Assembly (NCBI GenBank): GCA_032158125.1
Contig: JASKOT010000007.1
Location: 372,001-436,000 of the forward strand
Length of the DNA: 64,000 nt
Direction: 5' to 3'
DNA from: Papiliotrema nemorosa
Taxonomy: Eukaryota > Basidiomycota > Tremellomycetes > Tremellales > Rhynchogastremaceae
Made by a program: the position numbers and the translations under genes. This document shows, piece by piece, positions 25,600-36,924 of the stretch; position 1 is the first letter of the stretch; the number at the start of each line of letters is the position of its first letter. The notes below the pieces were generated by a model. It searched no databases, was not told the DNA's origin, and saw only the letters and a program-made list of their open reading frames with translations.

Positions 25600-26024
25600 A
25601 TGATGACCATCAACTTTTCAACCCTAGCAATCTTCGTACTCGCTTTGATACCCACAATCCTCGGGTCTGCAACTTCGCAGTTCCGTCTCAACCCACAGAA
25701 AGATGCCTCAAGTGGGTATGCTTCACCTTGAGTCTACTCTGAGCTGACGTATTAGACTGCTGGATGGACTGCCATTCTTTCCTCACCGGGAGCCTTCCCC
25801 TCGAAGGCGTAACGGTCAATTCGTTCAGTTTCATCGACGGAAATTGTCGCTCCGAAAGCTATATCACCGGAATGGGACAATGCTTGGCGACGAAGTGCGA
25901 GAGCGCACCTGATGCGGCATATGGAGCGGAATATGCAGAGAGTATCTGCAAGAGGGCAGGTGTGAAGGTGGCTGTTGAACTGCCGGAATCTTACCGTGTT
26001 GCTGCCGCAGAATACTTCCAGTGA
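25600..26024 (+). CDS. Small secreted Cys-containing protein
   Basis: Exons 25600-25711 and 25756-26024 encode 126 residues. Residues 1-24 form a typical signal peptide (MMTINFSTLAIFVLALIP followed by TILGSATS). The mature part has six cysteines in a spaced pattern: a CWMDC motif near residue 39, NC, GQC, TKC and SIC. This resembles CFEM-like or related small cysteine-stabilised surface domains of fungi, but the full CFEM consensus is not met and I do not assign it. No transmembrane or GPI signal is visible at the C-terminus (AAAEYFQ). Secretion is well supported. A role in iron, adhesion or host interaction would be speculation. Confidence 0.72.
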
Positions 26025-26256
26025 ATGTCTCACATAAAGCTCAAAGATCCAAGGCTGATAGATAGATCCGCAGCGTACACCTCGCGAGGAGTCAGGGGTA
26101 TCAAGAATTGGGGTCTCGATTGGGCTTTCATCCTCGTCTTCCCATCCGCACTCTTCCTTTATCTCGCCTAACCCACCTTCGTCTGGTCTCGAATTTCCGC
26201 CTTGTACTGGATCGATGTCATCTTGGTTTTGGAGTACGCATGCATGTGATTGCTTC

Positions 26257-26783
26257 TCATTGGATGGAACAAACGGGAACTTCTGGCGGAGGTGGAGCAG
26301 GCTTTTCTTTCCCTTTCTTGACCACTGATACAGGCAGTAAGAAACCGCCGGGCACTTTTGTTCCTTTCTTGCCCATCAGCCGACGCCCTGGGCCACGGAA
26401 ATGAGGAAAACCTACGGGGAAATGTAGGCCAAAGTCGATGGTGGCTTGCATAGCGAAGGCAGCGCCTTTAGGCAGCAGGGTACCCGCCGGTAGACTGCAT
26501 GTTAGACCCAGATACTGGCCTGTCTTGACTTACAAGACACCCTCGGTCCTTGAGACGATATCAGCTAACCGCTAATCTCTCGCTGACCACTCACAATGTA
26601 TGCTGCAATGTCAACGGGCTAACGCACTACTCAAGGTCGAGGAGGACTCACATACGCTCCGAAACGCTTGACGTAACCCGGGATCTCGTCTTCTTTGGCA
26701 TCGGGAGAAGGAGGATCAATGACAAATGGATTGAGAGGTCCATCGATTCCGTTGGCACCTCGCGAACCTGACGGTGCGTTCAT
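26257..26783 (-). CDS. Small conserved-looking protein, 130 residues, with two microexons
   Basis: Four exons join exactly in frame: 26783-26652, 26602-26595 (8 bases), 26548-26534 (15 bases) and 26494-26257. The protein starts MNAPSGSRGANGIDGPLNPF and continues through EIPGYVKRFGAY. The microexons supply HTLTEGV, followed by LPAGTLLPKGAAFAMQATID. The C-terminus is Lys/Pro-rich. No domain is recognised. The central segment is well ordered and Gly/Ala-rich with moderate hydrophobicity, so a small organellar or membrane-associated protein is possible. Perfect phase continuity over three short introns is the main evidence that it is real. The last 50 residues could be altered if a GTAGGT site at the LHFP codons is a used donor. 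Confidence 0.6.
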
Positions 26784-27366
26784 TTTGCTTCTCTTGCGGT
26801 TGTAGAGAGAGTCGTGTCCATGTCTGCCAATTGTCGTGCATGACTTGGGAGTGTGCGTTTACGCCAGATCGGCATTATCAAAGGAGATCTGTACTCTGTC
26901 TGATCTTCTTACACAAAGGATGACCAGCTCCACCTCATCCATATGTGGCCCTCATGAGCCACAGGTCAATACCGTGGATCAGAAGAGCCTTTGCTGCTCT
27001 CGCCCCCAAGGGCCTACAGGGAAGGTGGCGGAGAATGGAAAAATATCGACGCAAGGCTGACCCTCAAATGTGCAGCACTTGGAATGGCATCAATACTGTC
27101 CTCGGTTCTTAAAAATTTATCTCCCATGATGAGAACTCATATCTCTCCCTTGAGCATGCATGGTCATTCTCGTCCTGCACACTACATAGGCCTGGGAATG
27201 CAGGGTCGACAGGGCCACCTCGTGGATGAGCGGGATCAAAATATTTGTGGAAACCGGGGGCGAGAGGGGCGTCATTACGAGAAAAGCGACGAGGTAATCT
27301 TTCCAACTAGTAACAAGGGTCGACCATACATCTAGGAGCTTTTTTTGCTCGCCTGCAGCGATCATC
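26784..27366. promoter_or_regulatory. Divergent promoter region
   Basis: These 583 bases lie between the starts of the 130-residue gene (-) and the zinc-knuckle gene (+). A minus-strand open frame crosses the right part but runs into the coding exon of the neighbour on the opposite strand and has no recognisable domain, so I treat it as a shadow. No other feature is seen. Confidence 0.4.
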
Positions 27367-30300
27367 ATGGCGGGGAAGAGGAAGAGGGAAGGGTCGGTTG
27401 ACTCTACGACACAGACAACCGTCTCGCCATCGAGTACGGAGAGGATCAAGAGGAGAAGGAGCTCTTCAAAGTTATCGAATGAGACTGAGGGCGTCAATGT
27501 CGTCTGGGAGCTTGCAGATGGCTCAAGGAGGATAGAGCGACAACTTGGTGAGCAGCTTTTCTGCGACAAGATCACTATAGCTGTGCATATGGTGCTCGGC
27601 ACGGGCGCTGACGTTAGGTAGGGAAGGACAAGACGCTCACTGATGCGCTATACAAGGTATCCAAGAAGTTGCGGATATCGACACCCGGGAGTATACGCTT
27701 GTCGCAAGTCCGAGAGGGGGGGCATGAAGTCGAAATTTACGATGGTGAGCAGCTAATTTGAATTCGCCTTATGTGCAGAATTCGACTACAAGGCTTTCCA
27801 GAAACGAGCAAAAGCTCTGCCTAGCACCTCTGCACCCACCATCAAAGTCTACCCAGGGATCACGCATCGCGAACACTCATTCTCCCCCTTTCCGCGCGCA
27901 TCTTCGTCCACACCTTATACTGCACCAAGCACACCGTTCAACGACTACTCTCAGCCCGAAGCTGGTCCATCATCGGGTCCAAGGCATATTGCTGATACCC
28001 CAATGTTCAACCCTGCACCATACTCCGTACCCGTCTCCCCCTCACATTCCATTCTGCGACACCCTACCGACACCCTGAGCAGCGCTCCATCATCTCAGTC
28101 AAAGAAGAAAAAGGTGTCTATTGCCAGTCTTCCCGGTACGCCTGCAACGAAGGACAAGCTATCGTCGAAGAAGAAGGGAAAACTTCCAGCTCAACCGGTC
28201 AACATGCCAGCTCCGCCTATCGTAGCCACCGATTCTACGCCTGCAAAAGGTCCACATACGGTACCACCTGGGATTGAGTTCAACGCCAACATGGCGCGCA
28301 TATTAGCCCTGTACAAACCGAGCGTCCCGAGCCCGCTAGGACGGTCGACCAATGAGCCGCGTCCGGAGGCCGCCAATAGTCCGGCAGCTGCTTCTAAGAA
28401 GAAGCCAGGGAGAGTAGCTAAGGCGACCACTAAGAACCCCCGTAAGAGCGTCATCGAGGCTGGCCCTTCCGAGACAGTAGATGCGGATTCAGCGAATACA
28501 AGAAGAAAGGCAAAACGCGCTGCAACTAGGCAAAGACGGCAAAGCCAGATCTCCGATCCTTCTGTGGACGATGAAAGCGCTTCGCCTCCTCCACAAGCTG
28601 CGACAACTCCTCCGGTACCCTCGACGTCTCCAGTAGATGATGCGCAGGAGGTCTCTCCGCTTGAGCCTGAATCAAGCACAGACAGGCTATCGAAAAGCCC
28701 CTCCAAACCGACTACTATCTCTCTTGCATCTCCATACAATCTGTACAATAAACCTGCCGAGCCGACTCAAAGCGAAGGCGACTCGTCATCTACCTTTGAA
28801 TCGCCACGTAAAAGTGGGAAGAAATCGAAGCCCAAGTCTCAGTCGACCATCGAAGAGACCCGCGAATCGAGTCAAACGCAGAGTGTCGATGCTGGTCAGG
28901 GCGTCACTACCCCAGAAGGAGCCGGGACTGGCAGTTCTACAACCACTGCCAATCCAGCGGCTGCAGAAGACGCGAACGAATCTATCTCAGAGGACTCACC
29001 TGCGGCTGTAACATCGGAAGAGTTGCGTGCAGAGGATGCGAAGAGGGCCCCAGCCGCCTCGTCGCAGGACAACGTCAAGACTCTAGATGCGACCTCGGAG
29101 ACCCCTCAAACATCGAATACGACCGCCTCTCAAGCAAATCCTAAGCCGGTCCGCAAGAGGGGAAGACCGAAGAAAACGGCGACTTTGGCGCATAACATCA
29201 TGGCAGAATTTCGTGCAAAGAGGGCCGCAGATGCAAGCCGAGAGGCAGCGACTGAGGACAATCAAACTGGGTCATCTACCCTTGAGGTGAATGCCAGTCC
29301 TGTGGCCTCCGTGGCTACCGAAACAGCGGGTGTCGTCCCGGCAGCTCCACCCCAGGCAGCACCCAACGAGGTTTTCCCAACACCCGGATCCACGGAATCG
29401 ACTGAGGCCTCCGTATCGACAGCTCCTCGAGCTCGCCCAGCTTCCTCTGATCCGATGACTTCAGATTCTGGACCGGCTGGAACAGCTGCGCCGACCGGGG
29501 CCGAGCCTATGGGCGTACCTAACGGTCCGCTTGCCGAATCCTCACCGCCGCCGGCCGCACTGGATCAAGCTGAACTCGGCACCGCGGAAGTCGATCAGGA
29601 CATGTCGGGGGGCGTGGTGGCCAAGCAACAACCTGGCAACACGGATGAGCAGGCGCAAGCTTCTGCCAGTACCGCCAAACGACCACCGATCAACTCACGG
29701 AAGAAGAAGGCTGCACCTTCGTCGCCAAAAATGACGGGATGGTGGGCTTCCGGAGAACTCGAAGGGAATTCAGGTCCTATCGACGACAGGCCAATCACCG
29801 TCATTCTAGCCAGTCGATCTGCCTGTCAAATATGCGGCAAAACACCCAGTCACCTTCAGAAAGACTGCCCAGAAGTCAAAAAGGGCTCGGAGAACCTGCA
29901 AGCCATACTGACAGACCGACAGAAGCAAGTCGAAGAGGCGCAAAAGATTGTGGACGAACGCGCGGCGGCCAGGAGGCAGTCGAAGGGCAGGCGGTCCAAG
30001 GCGGACGAAGAGGAAGACAATAATAATCTGGAGATGGTGACAGAAAGCGTCGACGTGATCAAAAAGTGGATTGACCTTTCGCGGAAACGTGAAACTATGA
30101 AAAGAAGGGTGGAGGGTGAATCATTGGTTGTTTCGCAAGATACGCCTGTCATTGCGTCCGCGGTGGCCATAAATCCTCATCCAGAAGCGATCAGCACGAC
30201 CCGGGACAATACACTTGGACTTGCTGATACTTTACTGGTGGCCGAGGCATCTGAGGCAAACGACGACGAGCTCTCGCCAATAGGCCTAACGGTCCAAGAC

Positions 30301-32341
30301 GCCAATTCCAGCTTTGCTCCTACATCCTCCAAACCCCAGCCGACGCCCGAGAAGCCGAACTTGGCACGCGAACCGTCGGCTGTTCACTTTTTGCATCAGA
30401 AAGCCCTGGCACGTGCGAAGAGGCGACCAAGAGCAGCGGGATCCCTATCCGGGCTGAGCGCTTCTGACGCAGTGATCGAGACTGGAAGCTCCGACTCGGA
30501 ATCCGATTCGCCGGTATCATCTATACGTGTCTTACCTTCAATTGGCCCTTCGTCGGATGTCTCGACCTCAGACTCCGAGTCGGATCTTGGTTCAGGTGAA
30601 GGCTCGAGATCCCGATCAGGATCTGACGCCGATGCTGAGGGTGATCTCGACATGGATGGTGACAACAAATTGGACGCATTTGTGGAAGATGAGGTGGCGC
30701 TGGACAACGATCAGGACAGCCAGAATGGCTCGGACGATTCGTCCGATGAGCCGCAAAGTTCTAGCGAGTCAGAAACGGCCACACAATCCACCCGACGCTC
30801 AACGTCCCCATCTTCCAGCTCGAGCATGTCCGACGAAGACCCCGAGACTTCGTTCTTGCGTATCATGCAAAAGCCTCTCTCTGCCAAGGAGAAGAAACAA
30901 GCTCGACTCTCTGCGGCTTCTATGCAGCCCTCGCAGTCTCTCGAAATGCTTTCGGAAGGGTCCGACGTCGAAGCGGAAGATGATGACGAGGAAGAAGAGG
31001 TCTTGCCGCCTCATTTGTCACAGCGGAGGCGGGGATCTGATAGCTCAATCGACATGGGACCTGCGGACGACGACGAGGAATATGACAGGGCAGATGCGCA
31101 TAGCGATATTCAGCCCTCTTCACCTACTCAGCCTCCTCCCGTGATTGCAGCAGTTGAAGAGGACGTCGAGCCTCCTACGCAAATTGACGCCTACGCGGAA
31201 CATGCGGCATCGCCTACCAGGGCTACACCTCGCTTGAGGTCATTTGTCGATGTGGATCGACAAGCCGGGACCAGTCCCGAGATCAATAATCTGGACGGCG
31301 CTATTGCGTTAGAAGACGCTATTCAAGACGAAGAGATGTCAGGGGTGGTGGTATCGGAGTCCATTGAGGAGAAGCGTCCTCAACACGTCATCTCGCAAGG
31401 CTTGCCTAGTCCACCGTTGTCACATGAAGACGAAGCGGTCGTCGCTACTCAATTGGTGGAAGAGGCGACTCCTCGTCCTCGGAGATCTGCTCGAGCGAGG
31501 AATAGCGCCACTGTGTCCCCGACGGCAGGTAAGATGGTTCTGCCCAATGGGAATGGTGTGCCGTCCCACTCGACCGGTATCGCTCGGCGGTTACGATCAG
31601 CTTCAAGGGAGATTCCAGAACCGGATCATTCAACTCCCAAGGTAGGTCGTTTCATGTTAAGAGGTACATTTTACTGATTCTCAGCCCACACGAGCCTCAG
31701 GTCGAGATCTTCCTTCGTCCCAGATTGATCAATTGGAGTCTTCGCAGATCATCCCTGCTTCCAGTCAACAATCAGAAGAAAACACTCCTTCCCTCAGACG
31801 ATCCACCAGGCCAAATCGAAGTCCGCTGTTCATGAGTCAGCCTTCTCAACCTCTGGCAACACAACATTATACCCTGCACGACTCGAGTCTGACCAATGGG
31901 AAAGTTACGTCTCCCATAGCAGAAGAAGACGAAGAAGGCGCACACAGTGAAGCCAGTCCTGCGGAGGATGACGCCAACGCAGAGTCGGGACACTCGTCTT
32001 CGGATTCTGACGATGATACGACTACAATCCCTATCATTCGTCCTCTTGCAGCAATACGCCGATCAGCTTCTCAAGGCGCAACCATCAGCATGCCAACTCT
32101 ATCAAGTTTGGACACTTCGATACTTCGGAATGGAAGATCGAACAGGTTGACCCCAACGACGGCCTCTCAGCCTATACCGAGCTCCAGATCGTTTATGACG
32201 TCAAATGAGAATGAGTCTGAGAGCGAAATATCAAGTTCAGACGAGGAGGAGGTTCCGGCGTCCAGGAGAGGGAGGTATGCGACTGGACGGGCGGGTAGGA
32301 AGGCTAGACCAAAGACGAATGGTGTGATGAGGGGGTGGTAG
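27367..32341 (+). CDS. Large low-complexity nuclear-type protein with a zinc-knuckle-like motif
   Basis: Exons 27367-27547, 27622-27744, 27779-31641 and 31685-32341 give 1607 residues. The N-terminal 125 residues look folded: a basic KRKR and RIKRRR nuclear-localisation cluster, then VVWELADGSRRIERQLGKDK and ALYKVSKKLRISTPGSIRLS. The centre contains an AT-hook-like KRGRPKK near residue 510. Near residue 720 is a short C-x2-C-x5-H-x4-C motif (CQICGKTPSHLQKDC) preceded by MTGWWASGELEG, resembling a zinc knuckle. The rest is Ser/Asp/Glu/Pro-rich with long acidic runs (EDDDEEEEVLPP) and a basic C-terminus. A chromatin or nucleolar role is plausible from composition and the AT hook, but no orthologue is recognised. 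Confidence 0.72.
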
Positions 32342-32568
32342 ATCTGGTGCCATGCGGTGGGAAAAGGGTTCTTTCTGTTTATTTTGACGCAAATACACAT
32401 AGCCAATGACCATGTATATTGTCTCGACGTATCCATAACGACAGGATCACGAGAGCTCTAGATACCCCGACTTCACATCATGTCCACGTCGATTCGGTAT
32501 GTAGGCATGAGCATATATATATCTTGCCACTGCATGCGACGGAAAAGCAATAGTATACAGTTAGATGA

Positions 32569-35500
32569 CTACGATACAGGTGCAGGATCAACCCCTCTGA
32601 CCTGATTATTCTCAATCTCGACAACGGCCATTCTCCACTCTACCAATTTCGCCTGACACTGCTCGAGATATCCCAACAACACAGGTAAATTCTCCGGTGA
32701 AAGTAAGACGACTGTGTCGTCTTCCGAATCGTCCATCCCCATTCCCATACCCGTCGAACTTGTCTCGTTTCCTGTGCCGGCTGACCATGTGGTCGAGCCA
32801 GATACGTTTCTCGACTCGGCCATAGGTACCGACTCGGCTTGAGAGATGGCTGAGGCAGACAGTGCTGCTGTAGCTTGGGCTTGGACTTGGGCTTGTCTCC
32901 ATTGAGGAGCTGAAGGGGACGAAGGTGAAGGGGGAATACCTAATCCCATTATTCTCGATTTCCGCTTAGGTCGAACAGTCTGGTCCACCTCCACTTTGCC
33001 TTCTTCAGATTTTGTGCTGTTCTGGCTGCTCTCCCTTGATAACGCTCGAGACAATTGCCCATACTCGTATCCTGCCACATCGATCTCTTTCGGCTCCCGG
33101 AATTTCTTCGGGCTTCTCCAAGCTCTAGATGGGAGTTGAAACGAGGTGCTAGTGGGAGTCTTGGACGGTTTGATACCGTTTGTGGATGGTTGTCGTAGTA
33201 TACCCTGTCTCGGCATCCCTGATATCTCTTCTCGATCAGGATGAGAGTCGATGCTCTTTCTCTCGGGCAAGGGGGGTACAGGAGAACTAGTCCCTCTGAC
33301 GAGCTCCGACCAGTTGCCAGATGAAGTTCGATTGAAGATGTTTCGGATGCTCGGTCTTTTGGCTTCTTTCCGCGGGGACGGGACGCGACGAGGTGGAGAT
33401 GCTGGTTTATCCCTTTGAGCGGAGAAGGATGATCGCGTTGTAGGGTATTGTACTTCCTCAAATCCCCCGGTCGTGGGTGTGATAGGCGAAGACGGCACTG
33501 GTGCCTGCCGCGATGCGATCCGCTGAGATGAAACATGTTGAGCCGGCGCTGCGCGGTTGACAGTCGTTGACGACTTTCGTGAGAATCGCAGAAACTCCTT
33601 GAGTCCCGCCAGACCCGCCTTGCTACTTCTTCGTGATTTGAGACCAGGCCGAGGTTGTGCAAGCGTAGAAGCAGTCAATGGAGAAGGGAACGAAGCGGAC
33701 GGATTCACATGTGTAGAGTCGGGGGGGGAGGGAAAGGTGACCCCAGAGATGATCCGATCTACAGGTGTACGAGCGCCGGTTGAACGAGCCGTGGCCATCA
33801 TCCCGCCAGAGGTCGATACAGAAAGCGTACTTGAACCTCGTCGCATCTCTGGCCGAGTGGGGTGCGGCTCTCTGAACATTCCTCTCAAGACTTCGATTTG
33901 ACGTTTGGAAAGATCGTGGCGTCCGGTGGAATTAAACCGCTGCCCTATCATGTCTGTCCGAGGTAGCCCAGGATCGACCTCGGGTTCCGGCAAGCTAGCG
34001 CTGCGCGTGCCATAATCTCTCGTGGTGTTGTGTTCCAGCTTGGCCAGGGTTTCAGCGGTAGCTCTGGCTTTCTCGGATGACAAGGTTGTTCTCCTTGATC
34101 TGTCCGAGGGGGCATGCGTTGCAGAGTCCGGTTGAGTAGCAACTGTAGCTCCGGTCTCGCCGACTTCGACGAGTACAGTTGCCATTTCCCACCATTGGTC
34201 GAACTCGGCTTCCAGCCGATCAAATATCGCCCTATCGGCCTCGGAGCCGGTCCCCTGAAGCTTGGAGCATAATTCCGCGTGTTGCTCCATAAACCTTCTC
34301 AAGACTCAGAGTCAGTATGACAGGTCGATGCGGTCCAGACTCACCCTTGACACCACTATCGAACTTCTTGATAGCCCCTTTGTCCTCCTTCAGTCCCTTC
34401 TGCTTTGCCAAGACATCTTTGGGTATAGTAAAATCGCCCAGGCTCGTCCTCCTTGCCTTCTTCTCCTTCTTCGCGGCCAGCGCATCCTCTGACAAGCTCG
34501 AGTTGAGGCCCGAGTGGACCTCGGTCTTGCCCATGGTGTTCGCCTTGAAGTGAGAGTTGGGGGCTGACACGCTCCCAGCTCTAGTTGCTGATCGGAACAT
34601 GTCGTCGGGGAGAGGCTGGGGTAGTTGCTTGCGCACAGGCGATCTATTTGGTTTTGACGGTGATCCAGCGACTGTCTCCAAAGTCTGAGAACCTCTGCGT
34701 ATCTCGCTAGTTCCCGTTGATGACGATGAACCCGTTCCAAACTTGAAGCCACCGGACAATCTCCGGCCATGTTTCTTCGAAATCGACCCGAGGCGGCGAA
34801 AGGTCGAGGTCGTGCTTGCGAAGCTTCCACTCTGAGGCGAAGAAGGCGTGACGATCTCCGATGCGCTGGCTTTGTGATACGATGATCTAGATTCGGACCG
34901 CACTGCGAGGCTATCTTGACGTGGCGGAGGATTTGGCGCATCGCTGAAACCTTTCCAGTCATGACCGTTCCATCCTCTGCTAGATCCTCTACTCGTTGCT
35001 CTAGGTCCCGGTAGTTCAGATACCGGTCGGACCTTCTTCTTTCTTTTTGGCGTAATATCGTTCGCCTCAATTTCGGGCTCAGTCTCCGTGTCGCTGCCCC
35101 TTGGTGGCGGAGCAGGGAAAGATCGCGAGTGAGGTAAAGTGGGCATAGGGGGAAATCGGATTTCGGTCTCGCTGTATGGCGAGCCGGGTAGCGGAGAAGG
35201 CAGATGGAAGCCTCTAGAGAATGAATGAGATGAAGGTGGGGAAGTCGGCGTCGCGTCTCGTCGGGTAGGCATGGGTATTCCAGGACTCGATGGTATAGGT
35301 GATGCGCGCAATATAGGCGTGTATGCGGATGGAGGGGTCTTCGCTGACCTGTCGCTTTGTTTTGATAGGGTGCTGGATGACCTTCGCAGGATGGATGAGA
35401 GAGCCGAGGCGGGACCCGAGCGATAGGAAGAGTTGGACGAGGCAGAAACTTGCGATATGACGGAGACGTCTGAGGTTCCGGATGCAGCAGACGATGATCG

Positions 35501-36496
35501 AATGCCCAAAGGTAACGGAGGGACGGGCGGGCGGTGGGCTCGAGGTTTCGATGGGGAAGACTCATGGCCCAGAGAGGAGCTTCTCCTTCTTCGATGTCGT
35601 TGTTCCTCTGTGACCTGAATGTCCGTGTTGACCCAAACTCCTGGCGAGCCCGATTCGCGCTTGCTTGTAGGCGTTGTCGCACCTGAGAGCCGTTTCCAAA
35701 AGCTAGGTCTCCTTTCCGCCTCTCGCATAGCCTCTTGACTCGGTGAAAAGGGAATGTTGGATACCCTGACCTCGTCACTTCGCCCGGCCAACCGTGATTT
35801 GCCCTTGCTTTTGCGTCTTTGCAATCCAGCAGGTGGTAGAGGAGGGGGTGGCATAGCTTCACGGGAGGCCATACGGGGTAGATGAGGTGATGACCGGTTG
35901 GCGTAAGAAGCGACCGATGTGGCAGAAGAAGGATGGGATGTAGTGATGAAGGAAGTGGATGGATGTCGCTTGACGAGCTTTTGCCCAGTGGCAGTACTTG
36001 GGTTGTTTGATTCTATACGCGATAATGGTTGCTGGTCGTGTGATGCAGGGATGGGGGATGCCAGGTGACGATTCGAGGAAGATGAATTGCTCGGAGAAGG
36101 GAGAGCAGATATATGCGATGGCGAGTGTCGAGGTAGAGCGAGATGTAGACCCGCTGAGGATGCTTTGGAAGCTGATCGGGTGGGTATCATCGGAGCAGAA
36201 CGAGGTGGTGAATCGTCCCATGATGAGATGATACTGTCGGTAGGACTGGACCTCCCCGGTATCCTCGTCGCTTGACTGGGCGCATTCTCGTCGGGTCCAG
36301 TCGACGTTGAAAGACCTGCTGAGCTCCCTTTAGCTGACCGAGGGATAAAGTCGAAATCATCGTCCCAATTCTCTGCAGTCTTATTCCGTGTATGCCGTGT
36401 GGGTGTCGACTTTGTAGAAGAAGAGGTCGGCTGAGTTGACGAGGAAGCGAGAATGGAAGAGGACATGGTGGTTGGTCGTGATGAAGATAGGATCAT
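32569..36496 (-). CDS. Large Ser/Pro-rich protein, possibly a Byr4/Bfa1-type cytokinesis regulator
   Basis: Two exons (36496-34345 and 34304-32569) join to 1295 residues. Near the N-terminus is ENWDDDFDFIP, a motif shared by fungal SIN/mitotic-exit GAP subunits of the Byr4/Bfa1 type. A conserved-looking helical segment spans the exon junction: GDFTIPKDVLAKQKGLKEDK, IKKFDSGVK, then VLRRFMEQHAELCSKLQG. Everything else is Ser/Arg/Pro-rich and basic with polymorphic low-complexity runs. The C-terminus has a second helix (LLGYLEQCQAKLVEWRMAVV). The Byr4/Bfa1 idea rests on two short motifs and is tentative. Long antisense and alternate-frame ORFs over this gene are composition artefacts. Confidence 0.68.
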
Positions 36497-36924
36497 CTAG
36501 CGCGCGCATACAATGTGAGCGAGCTCAATGGATGGTCAAACAGATCGACAGTGCCCTCTACGCATCGCAAGGGAGAAGTGACGAGACGGGTCGAGGGATG
36601 AGGTGGGTGTATACAGAGGCATCAATAGATGATCATCCCAAATCCCCCCCCTTCGACGCGTTTCAGAAGTCGACGACCACTCCCCTTGCGCGTAGCTCTC
36701 AGCTGCAAACGCACAGACCCACTATATTCCCCCTTTTGGCGCATGCATAGTGAAGACAAGAGCGCATACCTCTAGAGCTAGTAGAGGTAGTGAGTGGGAT
36801 GCGAAAGCCTCCACTGATGGCTCAATCGGGCGAGGAGCTACAGTCATGCATTTCATGACGAGGTACGACCCATTACGAGTACCTCTTTTTCCACCCATCC
36901 AAAGGCCCACTCGCCTCTATTTGT
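36497..36924. other. Intergenic region upstream of the 1295-residue gene
   Basis: These 428 bases lie between two minus-strand genes, holding the promoter of the Ser/Pro-rich gene and the 3' end of PRP19. A short C-run (36648-36655) is present. No coding frame with a plausible product is seen. Confidence 0.4.

Noticed and set aside
28191..28748. 185-residue antisense open frame
   Set aside because: It is antisense to the zinc-knuckle gene, whose phase-consistent four-exon structure explains the region.
34390..35862. 490-residue minus-strand open frame
   Set aside because: It overlaps the 1295-residue gene on the same strand in another frame, and its Arg/His/Leu/Pro-rich product is typical of the +1 frame of Ser-rich coding sequence.
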